A stretch of 49,883 nucleotides of DNA from Okeania sp. KiyG1 (GTDB lineage: Bacteria; Cyanobacteriota; Cyanobacteriia; Cyanobacteriales; Microcoleaceae). The notes under the pieces are model-generated. The model made no database searches and was not told the DNA's origin. It saw only the letters and a list, made by a program, of their open reading frames with translations. Numbering within the stretch: the stretch's first letter is position 1; the number at the start of each line of letters is the position of its first letter. A program made the position numbers and the translations under genes. Below, one piece after another: positions 20,534-30,033 of the stretch. The DNA lies in assembly GCF_014132355.1 (NCBI RefSeq), contig NZ_BLZO01000056.1, positions 1 to 49,883 on the forward strand, read 5' to 3'.

Positions 20534-20713
20534 CTAATTTTTATCTGGCATTAAAAATGCAGTTATCAAAGCAATAGTACCTCCTAATAAACCCCAACCT
20601 AGCCAAATATTAAAATTTCTACCTCTACTTTTTGCGACAAAAGCAGCAGCAGTACCAATAACACAATGCAAAATCATTAATATCCAGAATAATTGCCAGT
20701 TAATTTCAGTCAT
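20534..20713 (-). CDS. Small two-helix membrane protein
   Basis: 59 residues. It begins MTEINWQLFWILMILHCVIG and has two hydrophobic segments, at about 7-26 and 36-54, separated by a short basic loop (KSRGRN), ending in MPDKN. I do not recognise a function. It starts 10 bases after the stop of the restriction endonuclease remnant, on the same strand, so it was probably read from the same message; a GAAAG lies upstream of the ATG. The open frame with a clean hydrophobic pattern supports it as a real gene. Confidence 0.6.
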   Translation of the reverse strand: MTEINWQLFWILMILHCVIGTAAAFVAKSRGRNFNIWLGWGLLGGTIALITAFLMPDKN

Positions 20714-20722
20714 TATTTTCTT

Positions 20723-21566
20723 TCAAGTATTAGTTATTTGAGAGTAAGGACCTAAAAATTTCTCACCATCAAAATGAATTATATGGTCTGGTGCATCAGC
20801 AATCCAAACTTCTGTTTCCCAGGCAATATCACCAGCAAACTTGCGAAAAGTATGATGGTCTAGAAAAGCTGTGACAAAAATTATGTCAGCCTGACATTTT
20901 TCTGTCAATTTTTTCAGTTCTAATAAACGTACATTAGAAATTACGCCCGAACTATGAACAGCTTCTATCAAATAAAGCCAATTTTTCTGTTCTGAATAAG
21001 CCACTATTGGATAATTAATAATTAATAATTAATAATTAATAATGAAAGAGTTTTTTAAATCTCTAATTTTCTATCTAACTCTCTAATTATCTATTATTCA
21101 TTATCAATTAATGAACATACTTGATTCAATTATCTCGGTTTTCACCAGAGGTAATTAATAATTAGAGATAGTTTTCATTATTCATTATTCATTATTCATT
21201 ATCCATAGACCTTGTACCATCATTTCTAGCTGAATTTGGATTAGTAGCACTAGGAATAATAATTCCTGCAAGAACAATTAATTTTAAATCTTTCCGGCGA
21301 ATATCGTCATAAGAACTTTCATATAGAGGATAAAAAAGAAAATTCAGTATTTCAAACATCCCTATTCCAGGAACTATTGATAACTGATAACTGATAACTG
21401 ATAACTGATAACTGAAATAAGCCATTGCCATTCTTTCCAATCGTCTTTGAGTCATCCCCTCAAGAGGTACACCAAACTTACTAATAATATATAACGCTTC
21501 ATTGATTAACTTTTGAAATTGTTTAGACTTATCTGACTTAGTAAGATATTGGGGAATTTGAGGCAT
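20723..21566 (-). pseudogene. BsuBI/PstI-type restriction endonuclease, broken
   Basis: Two pieces of one gene. The N-terminal piece (21566-21192) has EALYIISKFGVPLEGMTQRR and SYDDIRRKDLKLIVLAG with NPNSARND. The C-terminal piece (21004-20723) has AYSEQKNWLYLIEAVHSSG and WETEVWIADAPDHIIHFDGE, close to what I recall of this family. Family members have about 320 residues; the pieces total about 217. The middle, including the expected catalytic Asp just ahead of the KNWLYLIEAV strand, has been replaced by an M1 element. In addition an ATAACTGAT tandem repeat is read in frame as YQLSVISYQLS near residues 53-63. Nuclease activity is very unlikely. The intact C5 methylase lies just upstream. Confidence 0.8.
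21005..21205. mobile_element. M1-type element inside the restriction endonuclease gene
   Basis: AATTAATAATTAATAATT at one side, the M1 motif CCAGAGGTAATTAATAATTAG near 21145, and CATTATTCATTATTCATT at the other side. The endonuclease frame is lost at both borders and about 100 residues of its middle are gone. Confidence 0.6.
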
Positions 21567-21587
21567 TTTTATCTCTTAAAAAGGTAA

Positions 21588-21816
21588 GTAAGCATTTAGC
21601 TATTAGCAGTCAGCTCTTCCTAGGTCATGCTACGCAAACAGCTTTTTAATGAATGAAGTAAAAATTCGTTTAACTTATACTACATTTTCCACTCATAAAT
21701 TGAAGCAAAAGAAAGACTTGTTTTGAGTTTTTCACCCATACAATTTAAGCTAATGAAGCTGATAGCTGATCACGCAGTTCCGACCATAGGAGGCTAGCTG
21801 ACGGCTGAATGTTTAA
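21588..21816. mobile_element. M6 element, 229 bp, with 8-bp target duplication
   Basis: The left end GTAAGCATTTAGC and the right end GGCTGAATGTTTA are inverted. The direct repeat AAAGGTAA flanks it at 21580-21587 and 21817-21824. It lies exactly between the methylase and the endonuclease genes. The methylase stop codon (21813-21815) falls in the element, but removing the element and one duplication regenerates the same stop. Confidence 0.85.
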
Positions 21817-22826
21817 AAAGGTAATGATAATTGTACAGGAATAATTTTTTGTGAAATTTCCTCTGGTGAGAATCTTTTCCCAGATTCTAAATAACTCCTA
21901 ATACTTCCTGCCAAATGAAAAGCAAATAAAGGAGGAACAGCATTTCCAATCTGATTAAAACAACTCGTTTCTTTTCCTACAAATTCAAACCAGTCAGGAA
22001 AACTTTGTAATCTTGCTGCCTCCCTTAACAACAAACGTCTTCTTCTCCCATCAGACAATTTTATTCGGTGCATATCTCCAGTAGGAGCAGAAATATTTCG
22101 ACAAGTTAAAGTTCTAGCAGGTTTATCTAAATATAAGTCACGAGGTTGTTTACAACTAGAAGCTTTTTCATATTTTTCTACATACTTATCCATATTTGGA
22201 GTGAGAAATTTTGACTCTGGAGGTCCGTGGAATGCCATTGCTCCTAATGCTTCTCCAACAGTTACTTTTTTGTCTAAAGCTTGAGGAAATTTAAACTCAC
22301 CTTTATGCCCAATAACTATAACTCTTTGTCGATTTTGAGGCACGCCAAAATCAACAGCATTTAACAATTTAACCTCAATAATATAATCCAAAGATTGAAG
22401 TGCTTGAGTAATTTCATCCAAATACCATTTATTCCGATAAAGTAAACCTCTTACATTTTCAAATAACCAAATTTCCGGCTTTAATCTTGCCACTGCATTA
22501 ATAAAAATAGGAAAACCATCTCGCAAATCTTGCAAACCTTTTTGCTTTCCCCCAACACTAAAAGGTTGACAAGGAGGACCGCCAATTATTACATTTACCG
22601 GAGGTAATTCTGTTTCAGAAGAAAGAGTAATTTTAGTGCAATTACCTTTGAGATTTTTATTATAAGTTGCACAACAATCGGCATCCATTTCAAAACCATA
22701 AGTTTGAAATCCCTGGGCTTCAAAACCTAGAGATAAACCACCGCATCCAGCAAATAGATCTATAACTAAATTCGTCCGATTAACACATGGCTTAAGTAAA
22801 TGATTTATTTTATCTATGTAGTTCAT
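21813..22826 (-). CDS. DNA cytosine-5 methyltransferase
   Basis: 337 residues; transfers a methyl group from S-adenosylmethionine to C5 of cytosine. All key motifs are present in order: I (DLFAGCGGLSLGF, about 23-35), IV (GGPPCQPFS with catalytic C86), VI (ENVRGL), VIII (QNRQRVIVIG), a short target recognition region at about 175-260, IX (RRRRLLLREAARLQSFPDW) and X (NQIGNAVPPLFAFHLAGS). The N-terminus is normal, so the gene looks intact. It was the modification half of a restriction-modification operon: without the M6 element the stop would lie about 11 bases before the endonuclease ATG. With the nuclease dead it is now a solitary methylase. The recognition sequence cannot be told from the sequence alone. 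Confidence 0.95.
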   Translation of the reverse strand: MNYIDKINHLLKPCVNRTNLVIDLFAGCGGLSLGFEAQGFQTYGFEMDADCCATYNKNLKGNCTKITLSSETELPPVNVIIGGPPCQPFSVGGKQKGLQDLRDGFPIFINAVARLKPEIWLFENVRGLLYRNKWYLDEITQALQSLDYIIEVKLLNAVDFGVPQNRQRVIVIGHKGEFKFPQALDKKVTVGEALGAMAFHGPPESKFLTPNMDKYVEKYEKASSCKQPRDLYLDKPARTLTCRNISAPTGDMHRIKLSDGRRRRLLLREAARLQSFPDWFEFVGKETSCFNQIGNAVPPLFAFHLAGSIRSYLESGKRFSPEEISQKIIPVQLSLPF

Positions 22827-24033
22827 ATATGTTATTCGAGTTATTAGAATGCTTGTATAGAATACATAGTGCCGCTACGCGGAAGTTAAAAGTCATGCAT
22901 TTAAAAGCGAATGCTAATTGGCGAGGTTTCCTACGGGACACCTACTGTGCGGAAATAGTTCCGCACACAGCTCCTCCAGAATGTAAGACGCACATCTGAC
23001 AGTCAATCATTTTTGATTTGTAATTGTTCCCGCGATTTTGTAACTGGTCAGTTATTTCCGCCATCCTGCAATATATTTATTGCTGAGTTTTTTCGTTTTT
23101 TTTTAGCAGCTAATATCCCAATATCAAAGTCATTACCGAATTATTAATTATTAATTATTAATAATTAAATAATTCTGGTTGAAAGCCTCCCCTTTAAGGG
23201 GAAAAAGCGGTCGTTTGCGGAGCAGTCCGTTAGGATGGGATGGCGAGGTCCCCTCGCCATATCCAATCGACCAAGACAGCGGTCGTAGCGCAGCTTCCCG
23301 TAGGGTGGGATGGCGCCATTCGGAGCGGCTCTGATAAGAGCGGGTCTCCTCGCCATATCCAATCGACCAAGAAAAGAAATAATATTTCCTTATATTCAAT
23401 TCCGTAGCGGTTTTAACCAGAGGTAATTATCAATTATCAATTATCAATTAATGAATTGTTTGGCACTAGCAATTCAAACCCTTAAGCACTTCTTTATACA
23501 GCCATCACATGTCCCTGTAATTTATGATATTATGTTTGAATTTTTTCAAAGAACAAAAACTCTACTATTGCCCGATACTATTCTCAATTAATATGTTCTC
23601 TCAAAGATTTAATTCTCTATTCAAATTTAAAATCTAAGGTAAGCATTTCCTGGGGAATGCTGCGCAAACAGCGGTTAGCTAGCCTCTGGAGAGAGTAGCT
23701 GTAGACTTCAGCTATGATTTATTAACTCATTATCGCAGCGAAGGAAGAATTAGTCTCCAAGGAGAATTAAAACTTATGTTTACTTCCGCATTCCGCACCG
23801 AAAGAAAAAAGCGATCGGCTAACCTTAGTAAGTTGTTACGTTCATGCATCTGAATACTTAAAGTGTAAATGCAATATACCAATAAATAACTTTAAACTTG
23901 AAATTTTTCTTAAAAATCTAAATCTACCTTCCTCCTAAAATATTACATCTGCTAGATATGAGATTTGCCAAATTGAATCAAAAGCGTTATATACTTATAA
24001 GTCAATTTATGATTAAACAATAAATAATTAACA
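22827..24033. other. Gene-free region with repeat fragments
   Basis: No credible gene. It contains a hairpin at 22946-22967 (TGTGCGGAA/TTCCGCACA with a 4-base loop), a long M1 element at about 23136-23455, and an M6 fragment near 23640-23680 (GGAATGCTGCGCAAACAGC). Confidence 0.6.
23136..23455 (-). mobile_element. M1 element, long form
   Basis: Starts ACCGAATTATTAATTATT and ends TTATCAATTAATGAATT, with the GCCTCCCCTTTAAGGGG hairpin near one end. The central module is doubled: two segments containing the pair GGCGAGG/CCTCGCC and ATATCCAATCGACCAAG, separated by GCGTAGCTTCC-like text. This is the largest copy in the window. Confidence 0.75.
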
Positions 24034-24246
24034 ATGTCAGAAAATCAGCAAGAAATTTGCCCAGTCTGTCTAGTTAAAATAGTAGGTGGAGATCGAGTGT
24101 TATTTTCTTCTGGACCACCTGGTACTAAAGCAAAGTTATGGGCTCGTGTTTGTCAATATGCTCAAAAACAGGGTTGTATAAATCAAGATTTAGATGAAGT
24201 TGGAAAGGTCAAGTCTGAAGATTACTATAACCCTGAGATTTCCTAA
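24034..24246 (+). CDS. Small conserved-looking CPxC protein
   Basis: 70 residues starting MSENQQEICPVCLVKIVGGD. A CPVC pair near the start and two further cysteines (VCQYAQKQGC) could bind zinc, but the spacing is not one I recognise. The first 24 residues look like a small metal-binding knuckle; the rest is charged. I know no function. No Shine-Dalgarno is visible; the ATG is the first in a clean frame. It stands alone. Confidence 0.6.
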   Translation: MSENQQEICPVCLVKIVGGDRVLFSSGPPGTKAKLWARVCQYAQKQGCINQDLDEVGKVKSEDYYNPEIS

Positions 24247-24566
24247 CACCCTTTCATTTTTTCTTATAACTCCCTTATTCCTTAGTCAATAGGTAAAACA
24301 GAGGCCATTCTTATTTGCTCAAAAGGGACTGGTGATTTTCTGCCAATATTTTTTCCTCCTAACCTGTTGCCATGCTACTATTTGCTATTATTTGGTAAAA
24401 ATATTTTTCAGATTATTTCCTAGAAGAAAACTTGGCAGCTAAACTTGATTCGGCAAGGGGTCTGCCGTTATAATCTGGGATTTAATGGGAGGGGAATTGC
24501 CGAGCTGTAAATTAAACAGGTGTTGATTGCTGTTCAAATATAGCACTAAAGAAGTAGTATAAAATT
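24247..24566. other. Spacer with a solitary IS605-type right end
   Basis: No gene. Bases 24449-24500 hold CTTGATTCGGCAAGGGGTCT followed by CCGTTATAATCTGGGATTTAATGGG, a hairpin end that recurs twice after the tnpB remnant. The segment may be the end of a lost element or part of a minimal element without transposase. Confidence 0.55.
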
Positions 24567-25587
24567 ATGATAATTACTCATTGCTACAAAATTAAGCCCA
24601 CTCCTGAACAGTCAGTCAAAATTGATTATTGGCTAGAACACCTGCGAAGGCATTACAATTATGCATGATAGTTCAAAGACTAGATTGCTTAAATAGAACT
24701 AGATGTCAAGTTGACCGTTGTTCATTAATTTCATGTCCTATTGGGGAGACTTCCAGTAGACCAGATTATTATTTTCAGCAATCAGCACTTAAACAGACAA
24801 AAAATTTATTTCCTGACTACAAAGAAATCTCCATACGAAGTTCAACAAATTAACTTACAAAGACTAGATAAAGCTTGGAAATGTTTCGGCTAAGAGCCGA
24901 CATGAAAGGCTAATACCTGATCAAACTGGTAAACGTGGAGGAAGGCCAAGATTTAAAAAATCAGGAAAGTTAAGGTCATTGTGTTTTAGTAGAGTTAATC
25001 ATCCTAAAGGAATAATAAAATTTGATGGAAAACAAATAATTACTACGAGGTTTGGTGCTATAAGAATCATAGTTCATAGACCAATTCCAGATGGTTTTAC
25101 AATTAAAACTGCAACTATAACCAAAAAAGCGAGTGTGTAATTCTGGGGTTTCCCCAGAATGTAAGACGCACTCAAGACGCTGATGGTCCTGGATGTAAGT
25201 TTTAGTTTGGAAGATAAATCAGTACCTAGTTTAATTTCTACAGAAAATATCAAAACTGCTGTAGGCATTGATGTAGGGTTAAAATAATTTTTGACTACTA
25301 ATACTGGTGAGACTGTTTCTATTCCTAATTTTTATAGAAAATCTCAATCTAATTTAGCAAGAAAGCAAAAAAAGTATCTAGAAAAGAAGTTGGGTCTAAA
25401 AACTGGAGGGCGGCACAAAATAGAATAGCTAGATTGCATCAACATATTGCTAGACAAAGAGAAGATTTTCACTATAAGACTGCTCATAAATTAGTTAAAC
25501 AATATGACATGATTGCAGTAGAAAACTTAAATATTAGAGGTTTGGCAAAAAATACTAAACTATCAAAATCAATATATGATATAGGTA

Positions 25588-25670
25588 AATAATGAATAAT
25601 CAATCATCAATAATCAATGATTCTTTAATTATTAATTATTAATTATTAATTATTTAAGGTGTTCATATAA
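25588..25670. mobile_element. M1-type AT-repeat insertion in tnpB
   Basis: AATAATGAATAATCAATCAT followed by ATTATTAATTATTAATTATT and TTAAGG resemble the outer parts of M1 without its centre. It interrupts tnpB before the zinc finger. Confidence 0.5.
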
Positions 25671-25690
25671 GGGCGAATGGCCATTCGCCC
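25671..25690. repeat. Perfect 20-bp palindrome
   Basis: GGGCGAATGGCCATTCGCCC reads the same on both strands. Nineteen-base versions lacking one central base occur at 46526-46544 and 47222-47240. Confidence 0.9.
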
Positions 25691-25954
25691 GTACACCCTC
25701 ACAATACATCACATGCATTGTAGTAATTGTGGTCATAAAGTGTCTAAAACTTTATCAGTTAGAACTCATTCTTGTCAGAAATGTGGAACAGTTTTAGATA
25801 GAGACGAAAATGCAGCAATTAATATTTTAAATAAAGCGCTAAACGAGGTGGGTATCATCTTGTCTGCTTGTGGAGGCTTAGGCGTTAGTCAGCCTATGTT
25901 TCGCTTTGCGACATGTAACGCGCAGCGTTGCGCCAGCACTCGCAAGAAACTTCT

Positions 25955-26187
25955 TTGTTTGAGAAGCTACCGTTATAATCTTTGATTTAACGGGAGAGAA
26001 CTTCGCAACAAATGTCTTTTGATAAAGGTAGCATCAAAATACTAATCGTCCTAGGATATTGTTTTAAAGTCCATATATTTCTATATTTCTATATTAATTT
26101 TTCTAGAAAGTAGTGCAGTATACCCAACTTGATTCGGCAAGGGGTCTCCCGTTATAATCTCCGATTTAACGGGAGAGAACTTCACAA
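25955..26187 (+). other. Two IS605-type right-end hairpins
   Basis: CCGTTATAATCTTTGATTTAACGGGAG near 25968-26000 forms the end of the tnpB remnant. A second copy with CTTGATTCGGCAAGGGGTCT and CCCGTTATAATCTCCG lies at about 26127-26187. In intact elements this part carries the 3' end of the guide RNA (general knowledge of IS605 tnpB). No gene from 25986 to 26366. Confidence 0.55.
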
Positions 26188-26366
26188 GATCCTACTCTTA
26201 ACAGAAAGTTAAACGTTTGAAACATTTTGACTTAACGTAAAACAGTAGTGATGTTTTTGATTTTTGTTGCATAAGCTTAGTTATGATATTAATCGGCATT
26301 AGGGAATAGATACTCTATATTATTTTGTCAAATAGTCCTGGTTTAACCATAAAGTGAAATTAAATA

Positions 26367-27161
26367 ATGAATCAGACTGCAGCGTTTATAGGAGGATGTA
26401 TTCTGACGGGGATATTGATTGTCCTCTTGCTCATGGGTTGGATTGTATTTGGCAAGTGGTCTCCTGATTATCAGACGGAAGTGCCAAAAGCATCCCCTTC
26501 CCCCTCTATAACATCTTCTCCTTCTCCAAAAGTATATCCTTCTCCTTTAGTAACCGTCTCTCCTCAGCCACTACCATTACCACCCCCACCAATTTCAGTC
26601 CCTTCAGTTCCTGACTTTAAGGACTATAAATTGGAACAACAAATTAAAAATCAATCAGAACAACAACGTTCAGCTTATGAGCAACTGAGAAGTCAACTAC
26701 AGCAGCAATTACTTGATATGCGACAGTTGAAAAGTCAGTTAGAACAACAATGGGCAGAGACACAACAACTGAAACTGCAACAAGACCAACTGAGGCTGGA
26801 AAATGACCGACTGTTGATTCAAGTCCAGCAGCAAGAACGTTTGATTTCTGGCTTGAGTCTACAGCAGGGAATGGACAATTATAGTAGAACCTCTTCGGGT
26901 AGTTCAGGGAATTATTTAGAAAAAGGTATATTGTGGTTTGTTGGAGGAATTGTCTTAGCTATTTTACTTCTTGGTGGTGGCATTATTTTAATCGGAATGA
27001 TTATTTTATTAGCTCAACCTCAACGTCGATCTTCTTACAATGGTAAGAGTGCGGCTCACGATATTAATGTTCCTTGGCAATATACTATTTATGATGAGGA
27101 GGAAACCAACTTTTTACCTCCTTATATTGATAGGAAAAAGAAGCCAAAAATAATCAAATAA
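26367..27161 (+). CDS. Two-helix membrane protein with Pro-rich linker and coiled coil
   Basis: 264 residues; not recognised. An N-terminal membrane segment at about 8-29, then a Pro/Ser-rich linker (SPSPSITSSPSPK, LPLPPPPISVPSVP) at 42-82, a Gln-rich coiled coil at about 88-165, and a second membrane segment at about 188-216 with many Gly and Ile. The C-terminal tail of about 45 residues is charged (YDEEETNF, DRKKKPK). The layout places the coiled coil on one side of the membrane between two anchors and suggests a structural or scaffolding role, but that is a guess. It has no neighbour close enough to form an operon. Confidence 0.85.
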   Translation: MNQTAAFIGGCILTGILIVLLLMGWIVFGKWSPDYQTEVPKASPSPSITSSPSPKVYPSPLVTVSPQPLPLPPPPISVPSVPDFKDYKLEQQIKNQSEQQRSAYEQLRSQLQQQLLDMRQLKSQLEQQWAETQQLKLQQDQLRLENDRLLIQVQQQERLISGLSLQQGMDNYSRTSSGSSGNYLEKGILWFVGGIVLAILLLGGGIILIGMIILLAQPQRRSSYNGKSAAHDINVPWQYTIYDEEETNFLPPYIDRKKKPKIIK

Positions 27162-27342
27162 ATTTCAATAAATAAGAAAGAATAAAAAGGTAAACAATGA
27201 CATAAATAGGGAGTAATAGAATTGATTATTCTCCTTTGAAGCATAAATTTCCAATTTCTTTTTATAGTATTATTTTTGGTAATTGCTATAAATAGAGCAA
27301 GAAAACTTTAATTTTTTAGGTGAAGGATAAAATGTTTATTTT

Positions 27343-27570
27343 ACCAAATAATTAAGGTTTAAAGCTTCTCGTTTAAATGAGAAACCAGCGGTCGTTTTGC
27401 TGGGCGACATGTTTGCGGAGCATGACAAACGGAAAAAGCGTAGCTTCCTGTAGGGTGGGATGGCGAGGTTTCCTCGCCACATCCATGAGACCAAGAGAAG
27501 AAAAAATTTTCCTTTTAGTCAATCCTCTTCCTTCTAGGGAGAGGTAATTATTAATTATCAATTATTTAAT
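27343..27570 (+). mobile_element. M1 element, long form
   Basis: TTACCAAATAATTAAGG, CTTCTCGTTTAAATGAGAA, a central module with AGCGGTCGTTTTGC and GATGGCGAGGTTTCCTCGCC, then TCAATCCTCTTCCTTCTAGG and GAGGTAATTATTAATTATC. Confidence 0.75.
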
Positions 27571-27958
27571 ATCAGATTATTTACTGTGCTAATCTAACGT
27601 TTTTTATAAATTTATCTAGCTCCCTGGATGGGTATTGCTAAATTTTGCATCTATTTATAGCAATTTTAGAAGGCAAAAGTAGGAAAAATACTTTCCTGTC
27701 TAAGTTCCATTATTAGTCTACGTCCTATTATAGTAGTTGAAGGAAAGGGCACGGATATATCAAAAACTTAAAACTAAGATAAAGCAAGATTTTTCCTTCT
27801 TCTTTCTTGCTTCTTCCTTCTGATATACAAGATTCATAAGAAGTTGTATAGAATAAAATTTTAATCAGAGTTGACTGTAGATCGAGACAGACAAGTTAAT
27901 AAATTTCATAGTTCTATTCAGCATCATATAAAATTGGAATAAGCAACTCTTTATTTCC

Positions 27959-28120
27959 TATAGCAATCAGGAATCAGATGTGAGAATTGAGGTGTTCCTT
28001 TAAAGCATGGAATATAGCAGTTTTCTTATTCTTATGTATTCGTTTCTTCCCTATTCCCTATTCCCTATTCCCTAGAACAAAAGTCTCCAATATCTCACAA
28101 CTAAAATCATATTGCTATAT
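27959..28120. mobile_element. M5 element, inverted relative to 6918-7087
   Basis: Ends TATAGCAATC and ATTGCTATAT. It is the reverse complement of the copy at 6.9 kb over nearly its whole length. Confidence 0.7.
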
Positions 28121-28250
28121 CTTGAATATAGCAATTCCCAAAAAGCGTGATGTACAAAACTCGTTTGCTTCAGGCAACAGCTCTAGAAAGCAATAGTGAA
28201 GTAAAGATAAGAGTGTACCTGACGCTTACTGAGAAAGGCTATATATTATT

Positions 28251-28452
28251 GTAAGCATTCAGCTATTAGCAGTCAGCATTCAGCGAGTTTGTACTTTTTA
28301 ATAAATGAAGTCAGCATTCTTTTAACTTATACTATTAGATAATTGAAATGCAAGAACAGCAAACTTTAGTTAGAACCCTATACAATTCTGTGGCAAGAAA
28401 CATAGATATGTCTCAGAAGCTGATAGCTGATAGCTGACTGCTGAATGCTTAC
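28251..28452. mobile_element. M6 element, 202 bp, with 8-bp target duplication
   Basis: GTAAGCATTCAGC at the left and GCTGAATGCTTAC at the right are perfect inverted ends. ATATTATT is repeated directly at 28243-28250 and 28453-28460. No coding capacity. Confidence 0.9.
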
Positions 28453-29061
28453 ATATTATTTAATAGCTTTTAGTATTAATAATTTTTGTCTAGCTAGGAT
28501 TAGCGTCAGCTAATTTATCCTTGATATGTGAAAGATAAAACTAGAGAAAAATGGAGTTATTTATAATTTTTACTTCATGTTAGTTGGTAGGTGATTTTAT
28601 CTATAAGTTTATTGCTTTACTATAAGTAGGTGTTCCTATTATTTTATAGATTTAAGGGTCAGAAAAAATGATTATTTTGCTGATTTAATACCCTTGATTA
28701 TCGGGACTTTGATATTTTTGACAGTAAAAATGGCTTAAAACTCAATGGTAGCAAGGAAAATACGTTAACAGGCTAAAAATGGCTCTTTGCGTAGCATGAC
28801 CAAGGAAAACTCTAGTGTCGCTACGCGGAAGTCAAAAGTCAGTAGGGGCGTTAACGTAGTTGTGGGTAGCAAATTTTGGTATTAATCGGAGGAGCGATCG
28901 CCACAGTAATAACATTAATCATAATGATTATGTGAAATATTTTACTACATATTCTAGTAGTAAAGTAGTTGAACTTATATCTATATATAATTTATCTAAT
29001 CATCAGAAAATCATAGAATTAAGTGTAAAGTTAAACTATTTAAAGTTACTGTAATTATTCT

Positions 29062-29067
29062 GGAGGT
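29062..29067 (+). promoter_or_regulatory. Strong Shine-Dalgarno of the epoxide hydrolase gene
   Basis: GGAGGT four bases before the ATG. It is the clearest ribosome binding site in the window, where most genes lack one. Confidence 0.8.
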
Positions 29068-29071
29068 ATAA

Positions 29072-29944
29072 ATGTCAATCAAAGAAAATTCTTGGTCTAG
29101 CAATTTTATCACAGCAAATAGTATCAAGATTCATTATGTGACTCAAGGTTCAGGTCCTTTAATGTTAATGTTACATGGCTTTCCTGAATTTTGGTATTCT
29201 TGGAGATATCAAATACCTGAATTTGCTCAAGATTATAAAGTAGTTGCTTTAGATTTAAGAGGCTACAATGAAAGCGATAAACCAGAAGATAAATCTGCTT
29301 ATGTAATGTCAGAATTTATTAAAGATATAGAAGAAGTAATTAAAGAATTAGGTTATGACAAATGTGTTTTAGTAGGACATGATTGGGGAGGGGGAATAGC
29401 TTGGTCTTTTGCTTATGCAAATCCTGAAATGGTAGAAAAATTAATCGTAATGAATATTCCTCATCCAGCAAAATTTAAGGAGGGTTTAGGTACTCCAGAG
29501 CAACTTTTGAGAAGTTGGTATATGTTTTTTTTCCAGTTACCTTTTTTGCCAGAATTAATGCTTGAATTTAATGATTATCAAGCTATTGATTCTATTTTTG
29601 ACAGTATGGTGAATAAATCTGCTATTACTGATGCTGATATAGAAGCTTATAAGGATGCTGTGGCTAAACGAGGCGCTTTAACTTCAATGATTAATTATTA
29701 TCGTAATATATTTTCTGGATTTTTCAATCAACAAGAATGGGGAATATTGCGAATTCCTACTTTAATGCTTTGGGGTGAAGAGGATATAGCTTTAGGAAAA
29801 GAATTAACTTATGGCACAGAAGAATATGTAGAAAATTTTCAGATTCGCTATATTCCTAATTGTGGTCATTCGGTACAACAAGAACAACCTCAATTGGTTA
29901 ATCAATATATGGGAGAATTTTTGAGTAATGATAATGATTTATAG
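29072..29944 (+). CDS. Alpha/beta hydrolase, epoxide hydrolase type
   Basis: 290 residues. The catalytic set of epoxide hydrolases and haloalkane dehalogenases is present: oxyanion motif HGFPE (35-39), nucleophile D104 in VGHDWGGGIAW, acid D238 in WGEEDIALG and general base H266 in CGHSVQQEQP. Cap-domain tyrosines in SWYMFFFQLP (Y150) and INYYRN (about 209-210) are those that activate an epoxide ring, and this argues for an epoxide hydrolase rather than a dehalogenase. Soluble, no signal peptide. The start at 29072 is set by a strong GGAGGT. It is a single gene; its substrate is unknown. Confidence 0.93.
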   Translation: MSIKENSWSSNFITANSIKIHYVTQGSGPLMLMLHGFPEFWYSWRYQIPEFAQDYKVVALDLRGYNESDKPEDKSAYVMSEFIKDIEEVIKELGYDKCVLVGHDWGGGIAWSFAYANPEMVEKLIVMNIPHPAKFKEGLGTPEQLLRSWYMFFFQLPFLPELMLEFNDYQAIDSIFDSMVNKSAITDADIEAYKDAVAKRGALTSMINYYRNIFSGFFNQQEWGILRIPTLMLWGEEDIALGKELTYGTEEYVENFQIRYIPNCGHSVQQEQPQLVNQYMGEFLSNDNDL

Positions 29945-30033
29945 CAGTTTTCATGTTTCATAGAATAGAGATATTTTGGCTTAAAGGCAGAAGGCAAAAG
30001 CTTTGTAGTCTACCTTTGTGAAAACCGCTATAA
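29942..30033. mobile_element. Small hairpin element with TATAGC ends
   Basis: TATAGCAGTTTTCAT at the left pairs with GTGAAAACCGCTATA at the right, about 92 bp in all. It overlaps the stop region of the preceding gene and could also act as its 3' hairpin. Related text (TATAGCAGTGTTCATTAAC, AGATTTTGGCTCAAAGGCAG) lies at 36093-36150. Confidence 0.55.

Larger units (their letters stand above)
24567..25985 (+). pseudogene. tnpB: tnpB (IS605 OrfB-type RNA-guided nuclease), ruined
   Basis: The frame begins MIITHCYKIKPTPEQSVKID and stops at about residue 33 (HYNYA then TGA). The pieces continue in shifting frames: VDRCSLISCPIGE with QSALKQTKNLFPDYKE, then GKRGGRPRFKKSGK, then GIDVGLK followed by a stop within the first RuvC motif, then VENLNIRGLAKN with the catalytic Glu, and the zinc finger CSNCGHKVSKT...CQKCGTVLDRDENAAINIL. 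About 30 codons before the zinc finger are replaced by an M1-type AT repeat and a 20-bp palindrome (25588-25695). Many separate lesions make this an old pseudogene. Intact relatives cut DNA with a guide made from the element's right end. Confidence 0.85.
27571..29071. other. 1.5-kb region without genes, two delimited elements
   Basis: I find no gene. It holds the M5 copy at 27959-28120 and the M6 copy at 28251-28452. Between 28460 and 29060 there is AT-rich sequence with one HIP1 octamer (28894 region) and nothing else I can name. Confidence 0.6.

Noticed and set aside
22946-22967. Hairpin TGTGCGGAA/TTCCGCACA as a terminator of the methylase operon
   Set aside because: It lies upstream of the methylase start rather than after a gene, and no T run follows.
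28860-29054. A 64-residue frame just before the epoxide hydrolase gene
   Set aside because: AT-rich, no start signal, no recognisable features; more likely leader sequence.
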